Source: Meandrina meandrites (taxonomy: Eukaryota > Cnidaria > Anthozoa > Scleractinia > Meandrinidae). From it: a DNA stretch of 64,000 bases. Where the stretch lies: NCBI GenBank assembly GCA_963693305.1, contig OY855912.1, positions 2,120,001 to 2,184,000 on the forward strand, read 5' to 3'. The notes under the pieces were generated by a model. The model saw only the letters and a program-made list of their open reading frames with translations. It was not told where the DNA came from and did not search any database. The translations under genes and the position numbers were made by a program. The stretch's first letter is position 1. The number at the start of each line of letters is the position of its first letter. This document shows, one piece after another, positions 1-13,322 of the stretch.

Positions 1-281
1 AAATCTTGCTTGGCCAGCGTACTTTTCAATGAAATTTGCTGAAACTTTTTCTCAATAAGACAAGCCTCTGTTGAAATAACACAGTCGCACTTCTCTTTTA
101 AATTAATTAATTTGAATCGCGGCATCGATGAGCATTATTACAAGCATCACCAGTAATTGTTATTAAAGTCAATATAGTACCTTCAGTATAAGTATGTATG
201 ATGATGTACCATTATGTGGTCAGCAGTAACCTTTTACCTTAAGCCTTGCTTTCGTGTAATTGCCCTCATTTTTCTTGTTAG

Positions 282-3200
282 CAAACTTCTTCAACATTTG
301 GACAAAGCTTCGCAGGAGGACCCGGTGGGAATAGAGGAGGCTGTTCTAGATAAAGGTTGGAATATTTCTGTGTTCCCTTAACAGTAGTTTAAGATTAAAA
401 TGATTGACAGCATTTCTGACTGTAAAAGAAAAACAATATTTCACCGAATGCGCGTGCTTTACAAGCTCGTATTTGAAGGTTAACAGTCAACATTCTTATG
501 ATTTACCAGGTTATATGGTACAGCTTGTTGAGGTTCAACAGCTCCGTGGCGCTGTGGGTGGAGATTTGTTCTGCTGTTTGCTCACCGAGGAACCACCAGA
601 AAAGAAAGACGGTAAGACATCTAACATCAACGTTCAGATTCTCCATACAGGTCTCCATACTTTTCTTGCAATGGTGGTTAGGAGAGTTTGCCGTACTTGA
701 GGAGCACAAGCCATTAACAATAGCTCTGCAATCCCTGGGCGTTCCTCTCTCTTTCTATCCAAGTATAACTTGTCTTTTTCTTTTTGCAAAGAAATGAAGT
801 TTGTGTTTCCACGCATGGTATTGGCCATTTCCGAGTTGCCTTTTGCTTCATTTTTGAAACGAGTCCTCGTGAGAAACCATTCAAATGAAGTGGACATGCA
901 GGTGAAATGGTTTTGACACAGAGGCAAAAGACAACTCGGAAGTGGCCTATTTGCCTGCACTGTAGTTACATGTTAGGACTGGAGTCGTGCACTATTGTTA
1001 TCGTAAACATACATGATCTGCATTACTATCTTTCGTGTACAGGCAGTAATTTGGCAGCCCTTGATGGCGGCATCACACCGTTACCTCTGGCCACTGTATC
1101 ACAGTTGTCACGTACTCGCGAGGAATCCATGAGGTTTGACTTCATACGTTTTATTGAAACTTGTTAACGAAACTTAGAAAGACCAAATTCCACCTAGCAA
1201 CTAATTTTAATCTGCAAAAATGAAATGCATTTATTTATAACTTACATGTTGAAATGCGTATGTTACAGGTAAGAAACCTGGCACAATGACTAGCTAATCT
1301 CAACGATTTACGTTGCATAAATCTTTACTGTTTCCAGAAGGTTGGAAACACTGCTGACTTTTTGCCGCTTTGTAAATCATTGCACACATGTAACATAATT
1401 GTATTTGTTGTTTATCTAGTGTCGACGAATCGGAAACGAATGAACAGAAGGCTGCTGCAATATTCAAGGTAAGAAGAAGAAAGAATGTCGACACGTATTT
1501 CACGGTAAATTATAACTGACTGTGTAGTTGCGGAGATGTATGATGTCAAACTCTCAGCTTTCAATGTTTTTTCTCAAAATCAAAGGCTGTTTAACTCAGA
1601 GACTAAGAAAAAAATAGATTTCCCGAGTGTTATTTGACTTATTTGTGTGATGGTCTGTTCGAGCTGTTGACGTTAAGGGAGGATCGCACAACGAAGGTAA
1701 TCGACAAGAGTTGAGGGACGACAGCTGGGCTAGAGTGTCCTACAACTGTCATCGATCGTGATCAGCACGCGTTCAAACTTAGAGCTGAGAGTACGCGAAA
1801 GTTGACTTCATCACCCTGACACGACCGCAAACTCTTGTCAACTTTCGCGCAAACTTAAACAGGTTCAAAGTCGTTGATAACAGCGTAAAAGAACGAGGCT
1901 TGTAACCCTTGTCAACTCTCGTTCTTCGTTTCACGCAGGCTGCACAACATCACGTCAATATATAGTTCCAACAAAGGGAGATATTTAACATTGATAGGTG
2001 TTTTTGGACAGAGTCCACCTAGCTCGTTTTCGTACATTTTCGCAGATTTACTTGTCACCAGAGTACATTGCGGCAGAAGATCAGAAGAGCATTGAAACCC
2101 GTGTGCAGAAGGTGAGGAACTTCCGTGTGTGAAGACAACAAAAATGTTTAGGCACCTCATTATCCAAGCTTACAACTGTATAAAAGGTCATGCATCCAGT
2201 ATAATTATAGACGATATACGGCCGGCTTTATTTAATTTTTTCCCTAAGAAGCTAATTAGTGATTGCTTCTCATTATTAGAAGAATATGTTGAATATGAAG
2301 AACGTGTTATACCTCATTGAATTTATTGTTTACAACAGGCTTTCTACAAGCAAAGTTTTAGTGTTAAATTTCATTGGCGTTTTTTCTCATTTTTTGTCTC
2401 CTTTAGATTTTGACCAAGGAAGTCATCAGTGCAAACCGTGGGGAGATTTCACAGGACTCACTGGCAGAACATATCATGCAAAATTTTATTAAGGTATTTC
2501 ATTATCCACTTCTGTTGTTCTGTTCCGTCTTTAAGTTGCTTCATTTTATTTTTTTGTCAGTGAAAACCTCGCTTCTTGTGTCTTGTCTTCCCGCGCTTTA
2601 CTGCGGTTCCATATTTTCCCGCGCTTTGAAGGGGATGGCACGTTTTCCCGCCCTTACCATGGGTGATTCTACCGGTTACATATTTTCCCGCACATTCTTC
2701 CAGTTACAAGTATTTTCTGATTGCCACTGCTTTCGTTCTGAAGAGGCGCGTTGGCCTAATGGTTAGCGTGCTGGACTCCCGATCAAGCGGTTCGGGCTCG
2801 AGCCCTGGTCGGGGTCACTGTGTTGTGTTCTTGGGCAAGACACTTTACTCTCACAGTGCCTATCACAAGCCAGGTGTATAAATGGATACCAGCGCATTCA
2901 TTGCTGCGCGTTACCCTACGATGGACTAGCATCCCATCGATGGGGGAGTAGAAATACTCCTAGTCGCTTCATGCTTCGCAAACTGGGGCAAGCTCCGGCC
3001 GGGTGGGCCATTGGTCCGAACGCAGACTTGACCTTTACTTTACTACTTATGTTCTAGTTTATGACAGTCTTTCATCATTGTCTTTGCAGTTATTAGATTC
3101 CAGTGATAGTCAAAGATTGTTGGATGGGATGTTCAACAAAGCTGCCCTCTCGTGTTCTCTTCTAAGACTTCTGAGGTCCAGACAGGTACTTGTCATGTTA

Positions 3201-6200
3201 ACCTTTGGGTCTGTCTTTCTGATGCTGTGTTACCCGATTTCATATTTTTTCTTTCTTGTTTATTTGCAGATGGCGCTGGAAAAGAAAGGAATAGATTGTA
3301 GTTTTGTGAACACTATCAGTAAACTGTCGAGCCATCAGCTTAAAGGTATGTGGTCAGTTTTGTTACATGTTGCAGTTCAAGGGCTTTCACGGCAAGGATC
3401 CTGAACTCGTGTTAGTAAAAAGGTTTTAACCTTATGCCTTACGTGAGCTGCAGGTCCCGACGATCAATATTCTTTACAGTTTTGCTTTGTTTATCTGTCT
3501 GTAGGTGGGCCATTGAGTGTTGCTATTTCACAGTACAAGAAACAGCTGGGAATCACAGAAAAGACACAACAAGGCAAGTTTCTTTTCTGGTTTTAGTAGT
3601 CTAGTTTGTGTGGGAGGAACTAAGCATCTTTTGAGAGGCGCTAAACAAACCGGAGTGAAGTGAGACGTTTGCAATCGGACGGTAGAGATTTTCGGCAAGA
3701 AATTTTTTCAGCGGTTGAAACTGTTTACTTTTAAATGATGATCTGATGATGTAAGCTCTACTTCCCGTAGCTCTCTTGATTCCAGTCTTCGTTCCTCCCC
3801 GAGAAGGGGTGCGGGCTCATTTACCTGAACAGTGGCTGGTAATCGAGCCTATTTTTTTTAAAACGATGGTACATCGTACTCAAAGCATGTCGATCAAATT
3901 TCAAAGAAATTTCTGCAAAATTAGAAAAATGAACTCAGTTCTACTCCACGTTTTCGATATTGTAATTCTTTTACATCCTCGCCATCGTTGATCATCCTCA
4001 CTTCCCAATGGACTCCTGGTGTTTGGCAAGCACTGCTCTACGAAATCAAACCAGTATTGTTGGGTTTTCTTCACGTTCATATCTACTGTTAGGTTAAGTC
4101 TGTATACGAGCCTAGTGGCGCATCAGGCCGGAGCTTATCCCGGTTTCCGTAACATGAAGCGACTAGGATTATTTCTACTCCCCCCTGGATGGGATGCTAG
4201 TCCATCGCAGGGTTACCCCCAGCAGTAAATTCGCCGGCACCAATTTATACACCTGGGTGGAGAGAGGCACTATGAGAGTAAAGTGTCTTGCCTAAGAACA
4301 CAACCCAGTGCCCGGCCAGGGCTCGAACCCGGCCGCCCGATCCAGCGCACTAACCATTAGGCCACTGCGCTTCCTCTACATGTATATCTGCTATTAAGTT
4401 TCTAGAATCTACGTAACACGAAAAACAAATGAAAATCCCCCATTTTTTTGTTTGCGTACTTTTTTAGAAGGCAATATCCTTGAGCAGATTGCGTCAGATG
4501 AGAACGCTGATTATGTTTCTCTGGTCAGAAGATTTCTCTCGGCATGTAAAGATCGCAGGGTGAAACCAGAGTCCATCACGGTGGAAGTCGCAGTAAAAGG
4601 TTAGCAGCGTTCTAGCCCAGCAAATATCCCTTACTATAATTTGCTGAATTAATTCATTGAATAGAAAAGCTTGCAAGCGCAGAGTAAATCAGTGCAATGG
4701 CTTGGGAAATGTTTAAGCCATCTTATGCAAATAAAAATAACGTGTATATATCACGAGATGGTTAATTAAGTAAAATATAAATTCGTCTATTAAACGTCCT
4801 CGAAAGTTTTTTCTTTGTTGCTTTAACTTCGTATTAGCCGCTTTTATCATTCTTCGTTCTTCTGTGTGATTCAGAGAGCGTTGGCTTCTTTGCAAGAATG
4901 AGGCGGATTGTGCAGGCTTCTTGCATGGGTTGACATCCTTTTCTTTTCAATCTAGCTTGTTTGAAACTCAAAAAGGCAAACTCTCCACTTTTTGAGGACT
5001 TTATCAAGGCCATCACCACAACCCTTATCTCTGGAAGAAGCAGGCAAGATTCTGAAGCTGCTACGGCGGTATGGACACCTCAGCAGTCTCTCCCCTTGAA
5101 AACATGCTCAGAAATTCTCGTTAAATTACTGGAAGAGTCCGAAGGCACAGATCCATCACGTGATAACTCAGTCAGCGGTCTGTTAGTGGACTGGTACGAG
5201 ATAGTGGATCCGGAAGTTGTTCAAGTCCACCCACTGTTACAGCGGCAGCTTTTGTTCCGAGACAGAGTGAGCATGCCCAGTTGGGACAGGTCGCTGACTA
5301 GTCACGAAGATCGCTCGCCGTCCACCTATCTGCTGGGTTCGCTAACGCACCAGGCATGCTGGGAAACGCTACAGGACTGCCTGGATTGGCTATTGGGACA
5401 TGATGGAAGAGAAAACAGGTAATTCAGGAAACTGACACTTCTCTTCTTTTATTTAACAACCGCTATTTTTTTAATCAACGCATGTTTTTTTGTCCCAGGC
5501 TTGACCCGACAGCAGCTTTAGACTTTGTGTGGACTTGTTTCCACAGTCCACGACTTTGGCAAGGCAGAGATCAAAAGTCTACTGCTGTAGGCAGTCAAGG
5601 CACAAATTCGGTAAATTAAACTTGTTTGTAAATTATACAGTTATGTCAGTTTGCACCTAAACTGCTAATTGACTGAATGCTATTTTGGCTTAAAATATCT
5701 GACTTGATTCTCATCTTCAGCGTTAACCCTTTTCTTTTGTTATTTTGTTGTTCGAATTTTTCTTCCCTCTGTTTTTCCATACTGGTTTTTGTTTTCCTTG
5801 TAGGCGGTGTACGAAAAGCCAGTTCTTGACTTGAGTCCAACCCAGATCTCTTCACTCACTGGTTTCATTTTGTCAGAGCTTTGCTCCAGTGTGGAAGACT
5901 GGTGTCTAAAAAAAGGTATGCCGTGAATTTTACCGAGTTACAATATCGTAGTGAATGTAACATTTTGTTTTCTTGTTAAGGTCCCAGCTACAAGCGCTTT
6001 CTTGAAGAGATAAAGGATGGAAATCCATGTGTATCGGAGGTTGTTAGGTATGGTGTGTGACCAGATTTAATAAACCATAAATTCTCCTTACTGATACACC
6101 ATAATTTTCTTTTAGTTTTTGTGTTCAGAATATATGAGACATCAAGATAGTATTTCCTTTGATGAACCTCTTGATTCTCAACACCTGTCTGCTTGACAGT

Positions 6201-9200
6201 GTATGGATGATGTAAGGAGAGTTCAGTTGTTGATCACCCCTGAGAATTAACATTTGCATGCGCTTTTTTAAAGGTGCTGGTTGTTGCACGGTGCTAAGCC
6301 ATTCCTCGTGCAAAGCGGCGAGGACAAACTGGTTACCAGATGGGTTGCCGTTACCATATCGTTACAAAAAGCAGTGTTGCAAACTGTCACGCAACGAGTT
6401 CACCCGTTGCACGGCACGTTATAGCCTGATCCTCAGCCGTCTTCTCAGGCTTTCAACATTGCAATATCTTGTGCAACGCCTGATTATTTATTGAAAGACT
6501 TGTAAAGAACGTAAGAAATGTGTATTTTACTTGTGGACTGTGACCTTATATTTAATCCGTTAGGGAGGATGTCGAGCAGTTTGCGTCCAAAGTGCTAGGA
6601 AGAAGACTTCAGCTCATCACGCTCTGTTGTCATGGTGATAAAAAGAGGTTCCAATCAGCGGTCAGCTGTGCTTTGAACAACACAAGGTAAACGAGTGCAC
6701 ATGAACAGCAGATTAAAAAATTAAGGAAAAGAAAACTTTGCATTTATGAAAAGAAATCATGCTGAAAAATTCCTCGCTTAGCGAATTTCAGGCGCTACAA
6801 TTTTAGATTTCAATCTTTGGACTCAAGTTTAGTAACTTTATAAACGATTCTCTTTTCTACTTATTTATTCTTACCTTTTAAGTTTCATCGTTATTATTTT
6901 CCTTCCTAGATGGTCCAAATGGTTGACAGCTCAGTTCCTTGTACAGCTTTACCTCGCCCAGCCAAGAGTCATGCGGTCTATTAAGGACTTCCGGTCCCTC
7001 ACGACTTCCGGTGCCATCAGTCAATCAAGCCGTTGTCAGGTCTGTTTCGCTACTCCTGCGCTGCTAGCATCCATTTTTTGTCGAATCCGCTAATCTGATT
7101 GGCTGATACAGTGTATCTCAATGATCGTTTGTGCATTGTCCATGAAGTATTACCCAGTCTTCATTTTCTATCATTTTTTTCCGTCAATTCAGTCACGGAG
7201 ACTCGGAAAGAGTCGTATGATGAACAGGGAAATATTATTTTGTCCCTCTCCTCTTCGGTCACTGCGCTGGCAACCCTTCCCTGCTCTCCCTCCCTTCCCA
7301 TCCCACACAGTCAAATAGCAGCTAATTCTCTTACTGTTACAAGAACTAACGGTACGTCGCTGCCTGTATGGGAATCCTGTGGTTGTGTAGTAACTGTGTC
7401 TGATTTGATTTCAGTTGGACGTCCTGTGTCACCGGGTATTGACAAGCTTGGCTGAATCTAAGCCTGGTAAGGAATATGAAGACCGAGCTTACAACACCAG
7501 CCTGCTCCTGAAAAAACTGGCTTGTGAACATCCCATGCTACTACTCAGGTAAATATCACTGATATCGCACAAACAACAGTTTTGACAGGTAAATATCACT
7601 GATACTGCACAAACAACAGATTTGTCAAGTAAATATCACCAATCTTGCACAAGAAGTAGGTTCGCCTATGAAACAATCTAGCATGTAATTACGAGACAAG
7701 GTAGCTGTTTACATCAAAGAATGTCCCGTTGGTCAAATCCGTTGTTCTCGTGTCCTTTTCCAGGCACCTGCCCATGATAGCTGCACAGCTTAGAGGTCGA
7801 GTTCACCTTAAGTCCAAAGAATTCGCCAACCAGCAACATATTCTTGTCTTCTCGCACATTTTGGGAGTGTTGGATCTTTTAAGACCGCATATCTTCAGAC
7901 AGGACAAGGTTTGGAACTCAGTGTTATCTCTTGTTCATTCAGGGGAATAAATTCCTATACTTTGATCGTAATCGCATCTCCAACAGTCGACTGAGCTTCC
8001 AGTCTTCGGCATGTGGGATGTTGCTAAGCGCGTCCTGATGACGAGATGTTTACGTCACAACTCTCGTAGTGCCAGTGCTATGTTCTGATTGGACAACATA
8101 AATCGGAACTCGTTGCGTACTTCAACAAGAATCCGTCGAAAGGAAAGTCCCACCTCCGACTCAGAGCTAACGCTCAATCAAGTTCAGCTTCTAACTGAAA
8201 TTCAACACGGCGGTTATTTAGTTTTTATCAATTTCAGGTTGAGAATCAGCTAAGTGTGTCAATTGCCCGCCAACGCAGCACAACAATTTACATTTAGAAA
8301 AAAAAATGTTATTGCCAGTAAAGGCCACCTGTTTTAGTTTTCTAAGTCGAGAGTTACTAAATGTTGTCAAATTTTACTGTAATCTAATTTTACGAATTTG
8401 CTACTGGGAATTTTGAGAAGTCATATCCCTGTTTTATTTATTCTTTAACAGCTCATTCAAGAAGGTTTGCGGGACACTTTGGATGCTTATTTTGGTCTTA
8501 TTCAGGTAAGAAGCTGCAGGGCAGCTGTTGTAGCTGAATATATTAGGAACAGCTTAAAAAATAGCGTTCGTGGTCAATAAGCGAGATGAAATTTCAGTCT
8601 GGCTACCACATGTTGTTATCTGGACCATCTATGAATTGTAGAAGCTCAAAACCATAATAGGAATCCATTAACTATCGCGGGGATGGAAACTGATTTCAGT
8701 AGGAACAAATTTGAACTCATTAGGCCCACGTTTCCAACTTTAGAAAAGATATTTTGGAAATTGGTCCAAAACCTTGTTGCAGTAAATATTTCTTTACCGA
8801 ATGTGTTGTATGCCTTTTTTCTTTCCCAGGCTGAATGTCTTCGTTTTAAAGAGCTGGCGTCTGTTGTTACAAAATTGATGCCATTTCTTCATCACTTCTG
8901 CGCAGAAAGTCCTGACCAAGCTTTCTCGGCTCTCCATAAGAGGGGTCCCTTGTTTCAGTAAGTAAAAAGAGCAAGTAAACAAATCACCCAAACTGAGTGT
9001 GTTAGAATAGTCTGAGCCCGCGATGATGACGTGACATTTGTTATGATCGCGCTACTTTGGGATTGGATAACAAGAGTCGAAAACTGTTTGCGTGATCCAA
9101 AAGTGCCTTAACTGGTGGTTTGAGAACTATTCTAATAGGACTGATTTTATCCAAAGAAAGTTGGAAATGTCTAAACTCGATTTGTAATCATGTAAACTGA

Positions 9201-11604
9201 TTTTCGTTCTCAGGGAACTGTTGCAAGATTTCCCCTCCCTCCCCTCCCTCCAGTGTGTTGTAAGCGCCATCTCTCTTGCCTCGGCCCCACACTCAGATGA
9301 TCCTTTGACACAAACCACCACCACCGAAGGCCCCTCAGCTGAAGGAGCTCCCTCAAGTAGGCAACCCAAGGTCCGGTCCGTTATTACACCACCTGAGGAC
9401 ATCACGTGGTCATCAGCACAGCTCGCTCCTTTTGTACAGCGGCTTGCTCCTGGACAGCAAGTAGAAGGTGAAGTACTATTCCATGTTTTCTTGGTTTGTT
9501 AGTTTCGTGATCAGCATACGAATTCCTCCTAGGTTATTCTCAGTGCGCCACAACTACAACAACAAATTATATTGCACCAATCAGAAATGTTTTAAGATTA
9601 ATTGCAAGCAGGTATTACAATAACCTGAAATAACTAAAAAGCTTAAAATGTCAGGGAACGGCCTCTCTTACACCATCCTCCCCTCTTAGAAGCCATATTG
9701 TTTGCATGCTGCGGCCCCTCCCCCCTCCCCCCCTCCCTCCTCCGTCACATTCCACCAGCTCCCTCTTACATGGACGGTCCCTAATGAAAGCATGAAAAGC
9801 TAAGAAAACATGAGAAGTGAAAGGCTTCAGTTTGAACTCGAACTACTTTATATTCTTTTTCTTGCTTGCATTTCAGACGTGTCGAAAGTTCTTGTTGATC
9901 TGGACGAAACGTCTAAGCGAAGAGTTGACATTTTGGATCATTTTGTGGTAAGTCCCTAGTTCACGCGTTTCAAGATGAGAGTGTTTATATACGCAGTCCT
10001 GAGATAGATGAAGAAGAAAGAGGCTGGAGCGGTTGTTTTCTATGAAGATTTGCGAGGCTTAGGTATAGTTGTACAGAAAGGTAGGGCGATAAGCTTCTGG
10101 TTTATAGTGGTGAAGGAGGAAAAATCATCAGTTTTGAAGGGAAAACGGGCGATGATCATGTTCGTGTAGTTTACCGTTTTGTCTGACACTCAGCAATGGA
10201 AATATCCTTGAAACGGTTTAAAGCATCAAGGATGCAGTAATAACAAGCAGTAGCTGCTGTTTATTACAGTGAGCTCAAATTATTACTGACATAATTTCCA
10301 CTTTTTTGTCATTTTTAGCCTCACCTGGTTCGACTTCTCTCTGATGCAACAAGTAGCTTTAGGACCCAGGCCCACACTCTTCTATTGCGCCACATTCGTC
10401 AAAATCCTGGGTAGGTTTACCTTTTAGCTTTTCATTTCACTGACTAAAACCGAAAGGAAACTGGACAAACTCTGTGGTCCTTTGATGTAGTCTTTCATTG
10501 AACTGGCTTACAACGCTGTTTTGCATTCACGTTTGAAATTTTGTGTTTATTTCGATTTCAAGTTAACTGAAAAGCGTAAACAGTTCCCTAAAAAAATGTA
10601 CAATGTACTCTAAGCAATAATTCTGTTACATGTTTTCTCGCGCCTTCCACTGTTTGCATATCTTCTTGTGCTTTCACTGGTAACGCGTTTTCCCGCGGTT
10701 TTTTCCCATTACATGCTTTCCCGCGCTATCGCCTGGTTGCATGTTTTCCCGCGCTTGCCTCGTATTACGCGTTCTCCCGCGCTTTCCACAGATTACATGA
10801 TTTTCCACGCTTGCCGTCGGCTAGCTGGTTTTCTTGCGCCTCGTTCCTGTGACATATTTTTCCGCGCTTTCCCGACAGGTTAGGTGTTTTCTTGCGCCGT
10901 TTACCGTGAACTTTGTTTCTTTGACAGGAGTGCTCACAAGTTTGTGGAGACGTACATGGATTGTCTTAATTCAACGGAACCTGGCGTGATTTTGACGGCC
11001 GCAAAATTCCTACCAGAATTTATTGTCCTGGGCAATGGTCAGTAATGTTTTCAAAAATTCTTCCCTGTTCTAAATAATTTCGCAGTTGCAATTTAATTCC
11101 GATTCCGTTTTTTTGAGTCGCAGAGGGGACAAATTCGTTTTTCATCTTTAATTTGACAAATCAATCCTGACACTTCCTACGTTGTGGCGATTCTTATTAA
11201 CCAAGAAACAAGCTTGGTTGCGTTGAAATTTTACATTGTGATTCGCATTGATTTATCAGAAGCTATATCCTGGTTGGGATAGCTTCAGTTTCCATTACAA
11301 TGTTCGTTTTTGTTTTCTGTCGCATGCTTTGGGCCACCGTTAACACGAAATACCGACTCCTCTCTTTAGAAGAAGAGAGATTTGTCGCTTTTACATTTTG
11401 GCCTTTTCGAGAAAAGCAACATCAGATGTAAATTGGGGTCCGTTTTGAAAGAGTTCGATTTAGTTTTGATCCAGTTCCTTTTGTTTCTTATTTCTAGAAT
11501 TCTCCGACTCTCTGCTTCAAAAGATGTTTTCTCTGGCGGTTTACGAAGCACACGACGTGGGAATTCCTTTATTACAAAGTATTCAGCTGCTGAACTTACA
11601 CTGA
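282..11604 (+). CDS. INTS1: Integrator complex subunit 1, C-terminal part (25 exons, 5' end outside window)
   Basis: Exons: 282-355, 510-611, 1043-1133, 1420-1468, 2064-2111, 2407-2493, 3090-3185, 3270-3345, 3505-3573, 4468-4599, 4956-5418, 5499-5610, 5804-5915, 5981-6047, 6564-6686, 6910-7039, 7415-7548, 7764-7908, 8452-8505, 8830-8957, 9214-9467, 9877-9947, 10319-10410, 10928-11037, 11498-11604. All junctions keep phase and give 974 codons ending in TGA. Family knowledge: INTS1 is the large scaffold of the nuclear Integrator complex, which cleaves snRNA and other Pol II transcripts; the human protein is about 2,190 aa, so roughly the last 45% is here. The match to human INTS1 as I remember it is strongest in exons 11-12 (HQACWETLQ, SPRLWQGRDQ), 18 (RHLPMIAAQLRGRVHL, PHIFR) and 24. 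The protein is helical and repeat-like, with no catalytic motif. The first four exons are the least certain; exon 5 assumes the second of two adjacent acceptors. The intron after 3573 starts with GC. Confidence 0.88.
2584..2705 (+). repeat. TTTTCCCGCGC minisatellite, copy 1
   Basis: Degenerate units of about 30-35 bases, with core TTTTCCCGC(GC) following a variable ACAT or CACG element, lie in an INTS1 intron. The same family recurs at 10627, 26425 (opposite strand) and 32192. Confidence 0.75.
2743..3031 (+). mobile_element. tRNA-derived SINE, copy 1
   Basis: The head has a Pol III box A-like TGGCCTAATGGTTAG and a box B-like GGGCTCGAGCCC. The body carries GTTCTTGGGCAAGACACTT, GGTGTATAAATGG, GGACTAGCATCCCATC and GTAGAAATACTCCTAG, shared with the copies at 4098, 37978, 41901 and 49935. 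It sits in an INTS1 intron. Confidence 0.85.
4098..4375 (-). mobile_element. tRNA-derived SINE, copy 2
   Basis: Reverse-strand copy of the same SINE: the tRNA-like head (CTAACCATTAGGCCA as written on +) is at the right end and the tail (GTATACGAGCCTAGTGG) at the left. Within an INTS1 intron. Confidence 0.85.
7546..7650 (+). repeat. 40-bp tandem repeat that copies an INTS1 splice donor
   Basis: Three units with a 40-base period start at 7546, 7586 and 7626 (the third partial and diverged). Unit 1 begins with the last exon bases and donor of INTS1 exon 17 (CAG/gtaaatatcac); unit 2 repeats the same donor context, while unit 3 has CAAgtaaat. Confidence 0.85.
10627..10905 (+). repeat. TTTTCCCGCGC minisatellite, copy 2
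   Basis: About nine degenerate units of roughly 30 bases, each with a core close to TTTTCCCGCGCTT preceded by a TTACAT-like stretch. They lie in the INTS1 intron between 10410 and 10928. Confidence 0.8.
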
Positions 11605-11721
11605 CATTACGGAAATTCTTTATGACAAGGACAAAAAAATTCCACTGTGGAGTCATAGCTGGAACAGAAAGAATGAACATCCATCGATTTTGAGTGTCTC
11701 CGCGTGGTTGTTTTTCTTTCC

Positions 11722-11828
11722 ATTAAACGCACATTTTTTAAAACACCAGAGCGTGGATTATTTACGCACTGTTTACGTAAATCAAGTCTTCTGTGATTCG
11801 AAAACGAGTTTCAGAAATGCAGAATAAA
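11722..11828 (+). terminator. INTS1: Candidate poly(A) signals of INTS1
   Basis: An ATTAAA at 11722 and an AATAAA at 11823 lie about 120 and 220 bases after the INTS1 stop codon. Either could direct 3' end formation. This rests only on position and hexamer. Confidence 0.35.
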
Positions 11829-11869
11829 GATGTGGCTTTTCAGTGCGAATACGGGACGGTAGCTGCGTA

Positions 11870-12094
11870 ATTACATTGAAACGAATTCAACCGTGGCCAC
11901 CCAAAGTTTTCTTAGCCAATCATAAGACAAGCTCAGAATAAACGAATTGGAGTTCGTTCATCAGCAGTTAAATTTACCCCTCACTGTGATTGGTCCGCTG
12001 TTGAGCGAAGTCCAATTCTTTTGTTCTGAACTTGTCTTGTGATTGGCTAAAAAAATGTTGGGGGGCCCGGTTGAGTTCGTTTCACTGTGTAACG
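11870..12094. mobile_element. MITE-like foldback element
   Basis: The two ends are imperfect inverted repeats over most of their length: GAAACGAATTCAACCG at 11878 pairs with CGGTTGAGTTCGTTTC ending at 12083, and TTAGCCAATCATAAGACAAG pairs with its near complement on the right. No coding capacity. Confidence 0.8.
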
Positions 12095-12802
12095 TAACTA
12101 TCACTAAGTGATCATCTGACTAATTTAGCTTGGTTGTGTAAAGAGGAAATATGAAAATAAAAATTCTCGTACGGCTTGCGAGTCTCATGGCTTGTCGCTG
12201 ATGTCTGTTTCACTTTCGCGTTCAATTATGTTCGCTGCATTATTTTTTAAAAGCTACATTCACGTTATCTCCTGTCGTTCATTTTCCTGAGCCATTTTCG
12301 TCAGCGCCAGGCCCTTAAAGGTAAGAGTAAAAAGGCACAAGAATACTGCTGGCGGAAGAGAAAGTGGCGAAAGTTTTTGTTTTTATGCAAAGTAGGGATA
12401 TTTGATTGAAGTATTCACTTCAATAATAAAATATTGAAGTAAAGAATGAAATCAAATCAAATTTCCGTTGATAGGAACCATTGTCACCGCTGATAGGAAC
12501 GCTTGATCTGTTGACTGTAAAGCTAAAATCAACAGGTTATACTGTTGCTATGGTAACTTATGTCAAGAAAATAAACAAAACTTGTTCACCAGTGATTGAA
12601 CATCTGTTTGATACCATAATTGTTGGCTCAACTAAAAATGACTTGTGGTATTGACCCCTCAAAACTGAGGTGTTAAAAAATGTAGCAAACTATTAATACT
12701 AACAATAAATGGAAAAGTATATGGCTTTGAAATTTTCCGTGCGCCGCCATTTTGAATTTTATGACGTGCAATAGTTAACCATTATTCACCAGTTGCCCAT
12801 TA

Positions 12803-13163
12803 CGTAAATGATCTAATAAACGCCCGGGGCGTCTATTAAATTTTAGGAGTCCTTGGAAGGGCATTTTTAAAATAGAAAGGAGGCGTTTATTTCACCAACA
12901 AAACAACTAAAGCGCGTAGTTTGATCGCAGAGTAAGATAGAAAACAGAGTTTGTGAGTGGGAGACTATAAATCTAATGTGTAGATGTCATTCATAGTTTG
13001 ACATCGATGTCTTCATCGTCATCGGGGCCTGTTCAATGGTTGAGGTGATTCTTGGGGGGCGTTTATTAGTGGGGGCGTCTAATACAAACTTTTACCTCAA
13101 GGTGGGTCGCTTATTAGATAGGAGGCGTTTATTTGAGAGTGGGCGTTAATTAGATCATTTACG
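12803..13163. mobile_element. MITE with GTAAATGATCTAAT terminal inverted repeats
   Basis: The left end reads CGTAAATGATCTAATAAACG and the right end gives its near-perfect inverse (CGTTAATTAGATCATTTACG). The 361-base interior is non-coding, with GGCGTTTATT-type subrepeats. Confidence 0.85.
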
Positions 13164-13322
13164 GTATTCACACAAAACATCCTCTGCTTCCTAACAATGG
13201 CGGCGAGTATTACACGCCGTAAAATCCAGAATTGCGGCGCGTGGGAAATTTAAAAGCCATAATCTTCTCCATTTTTTATGTTATTTCTCCCTTGTCCTGC
13301 GACATTTGGAACTTATGCATTA

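Noticed and set aside
2753..2830. tRNA gene
   Set aside because: Box A and B are present, but the segment cannot fold as a full cloverleaf and the same unit with a SINE body recurs at four other places.
6258..6494. Additional INTS1 exon
   Set aside because: Neighbouring exons 5981-6047 and 6564-6686 join in phase and match the protein without it; no clean acceptor/donor pair with matching phase.
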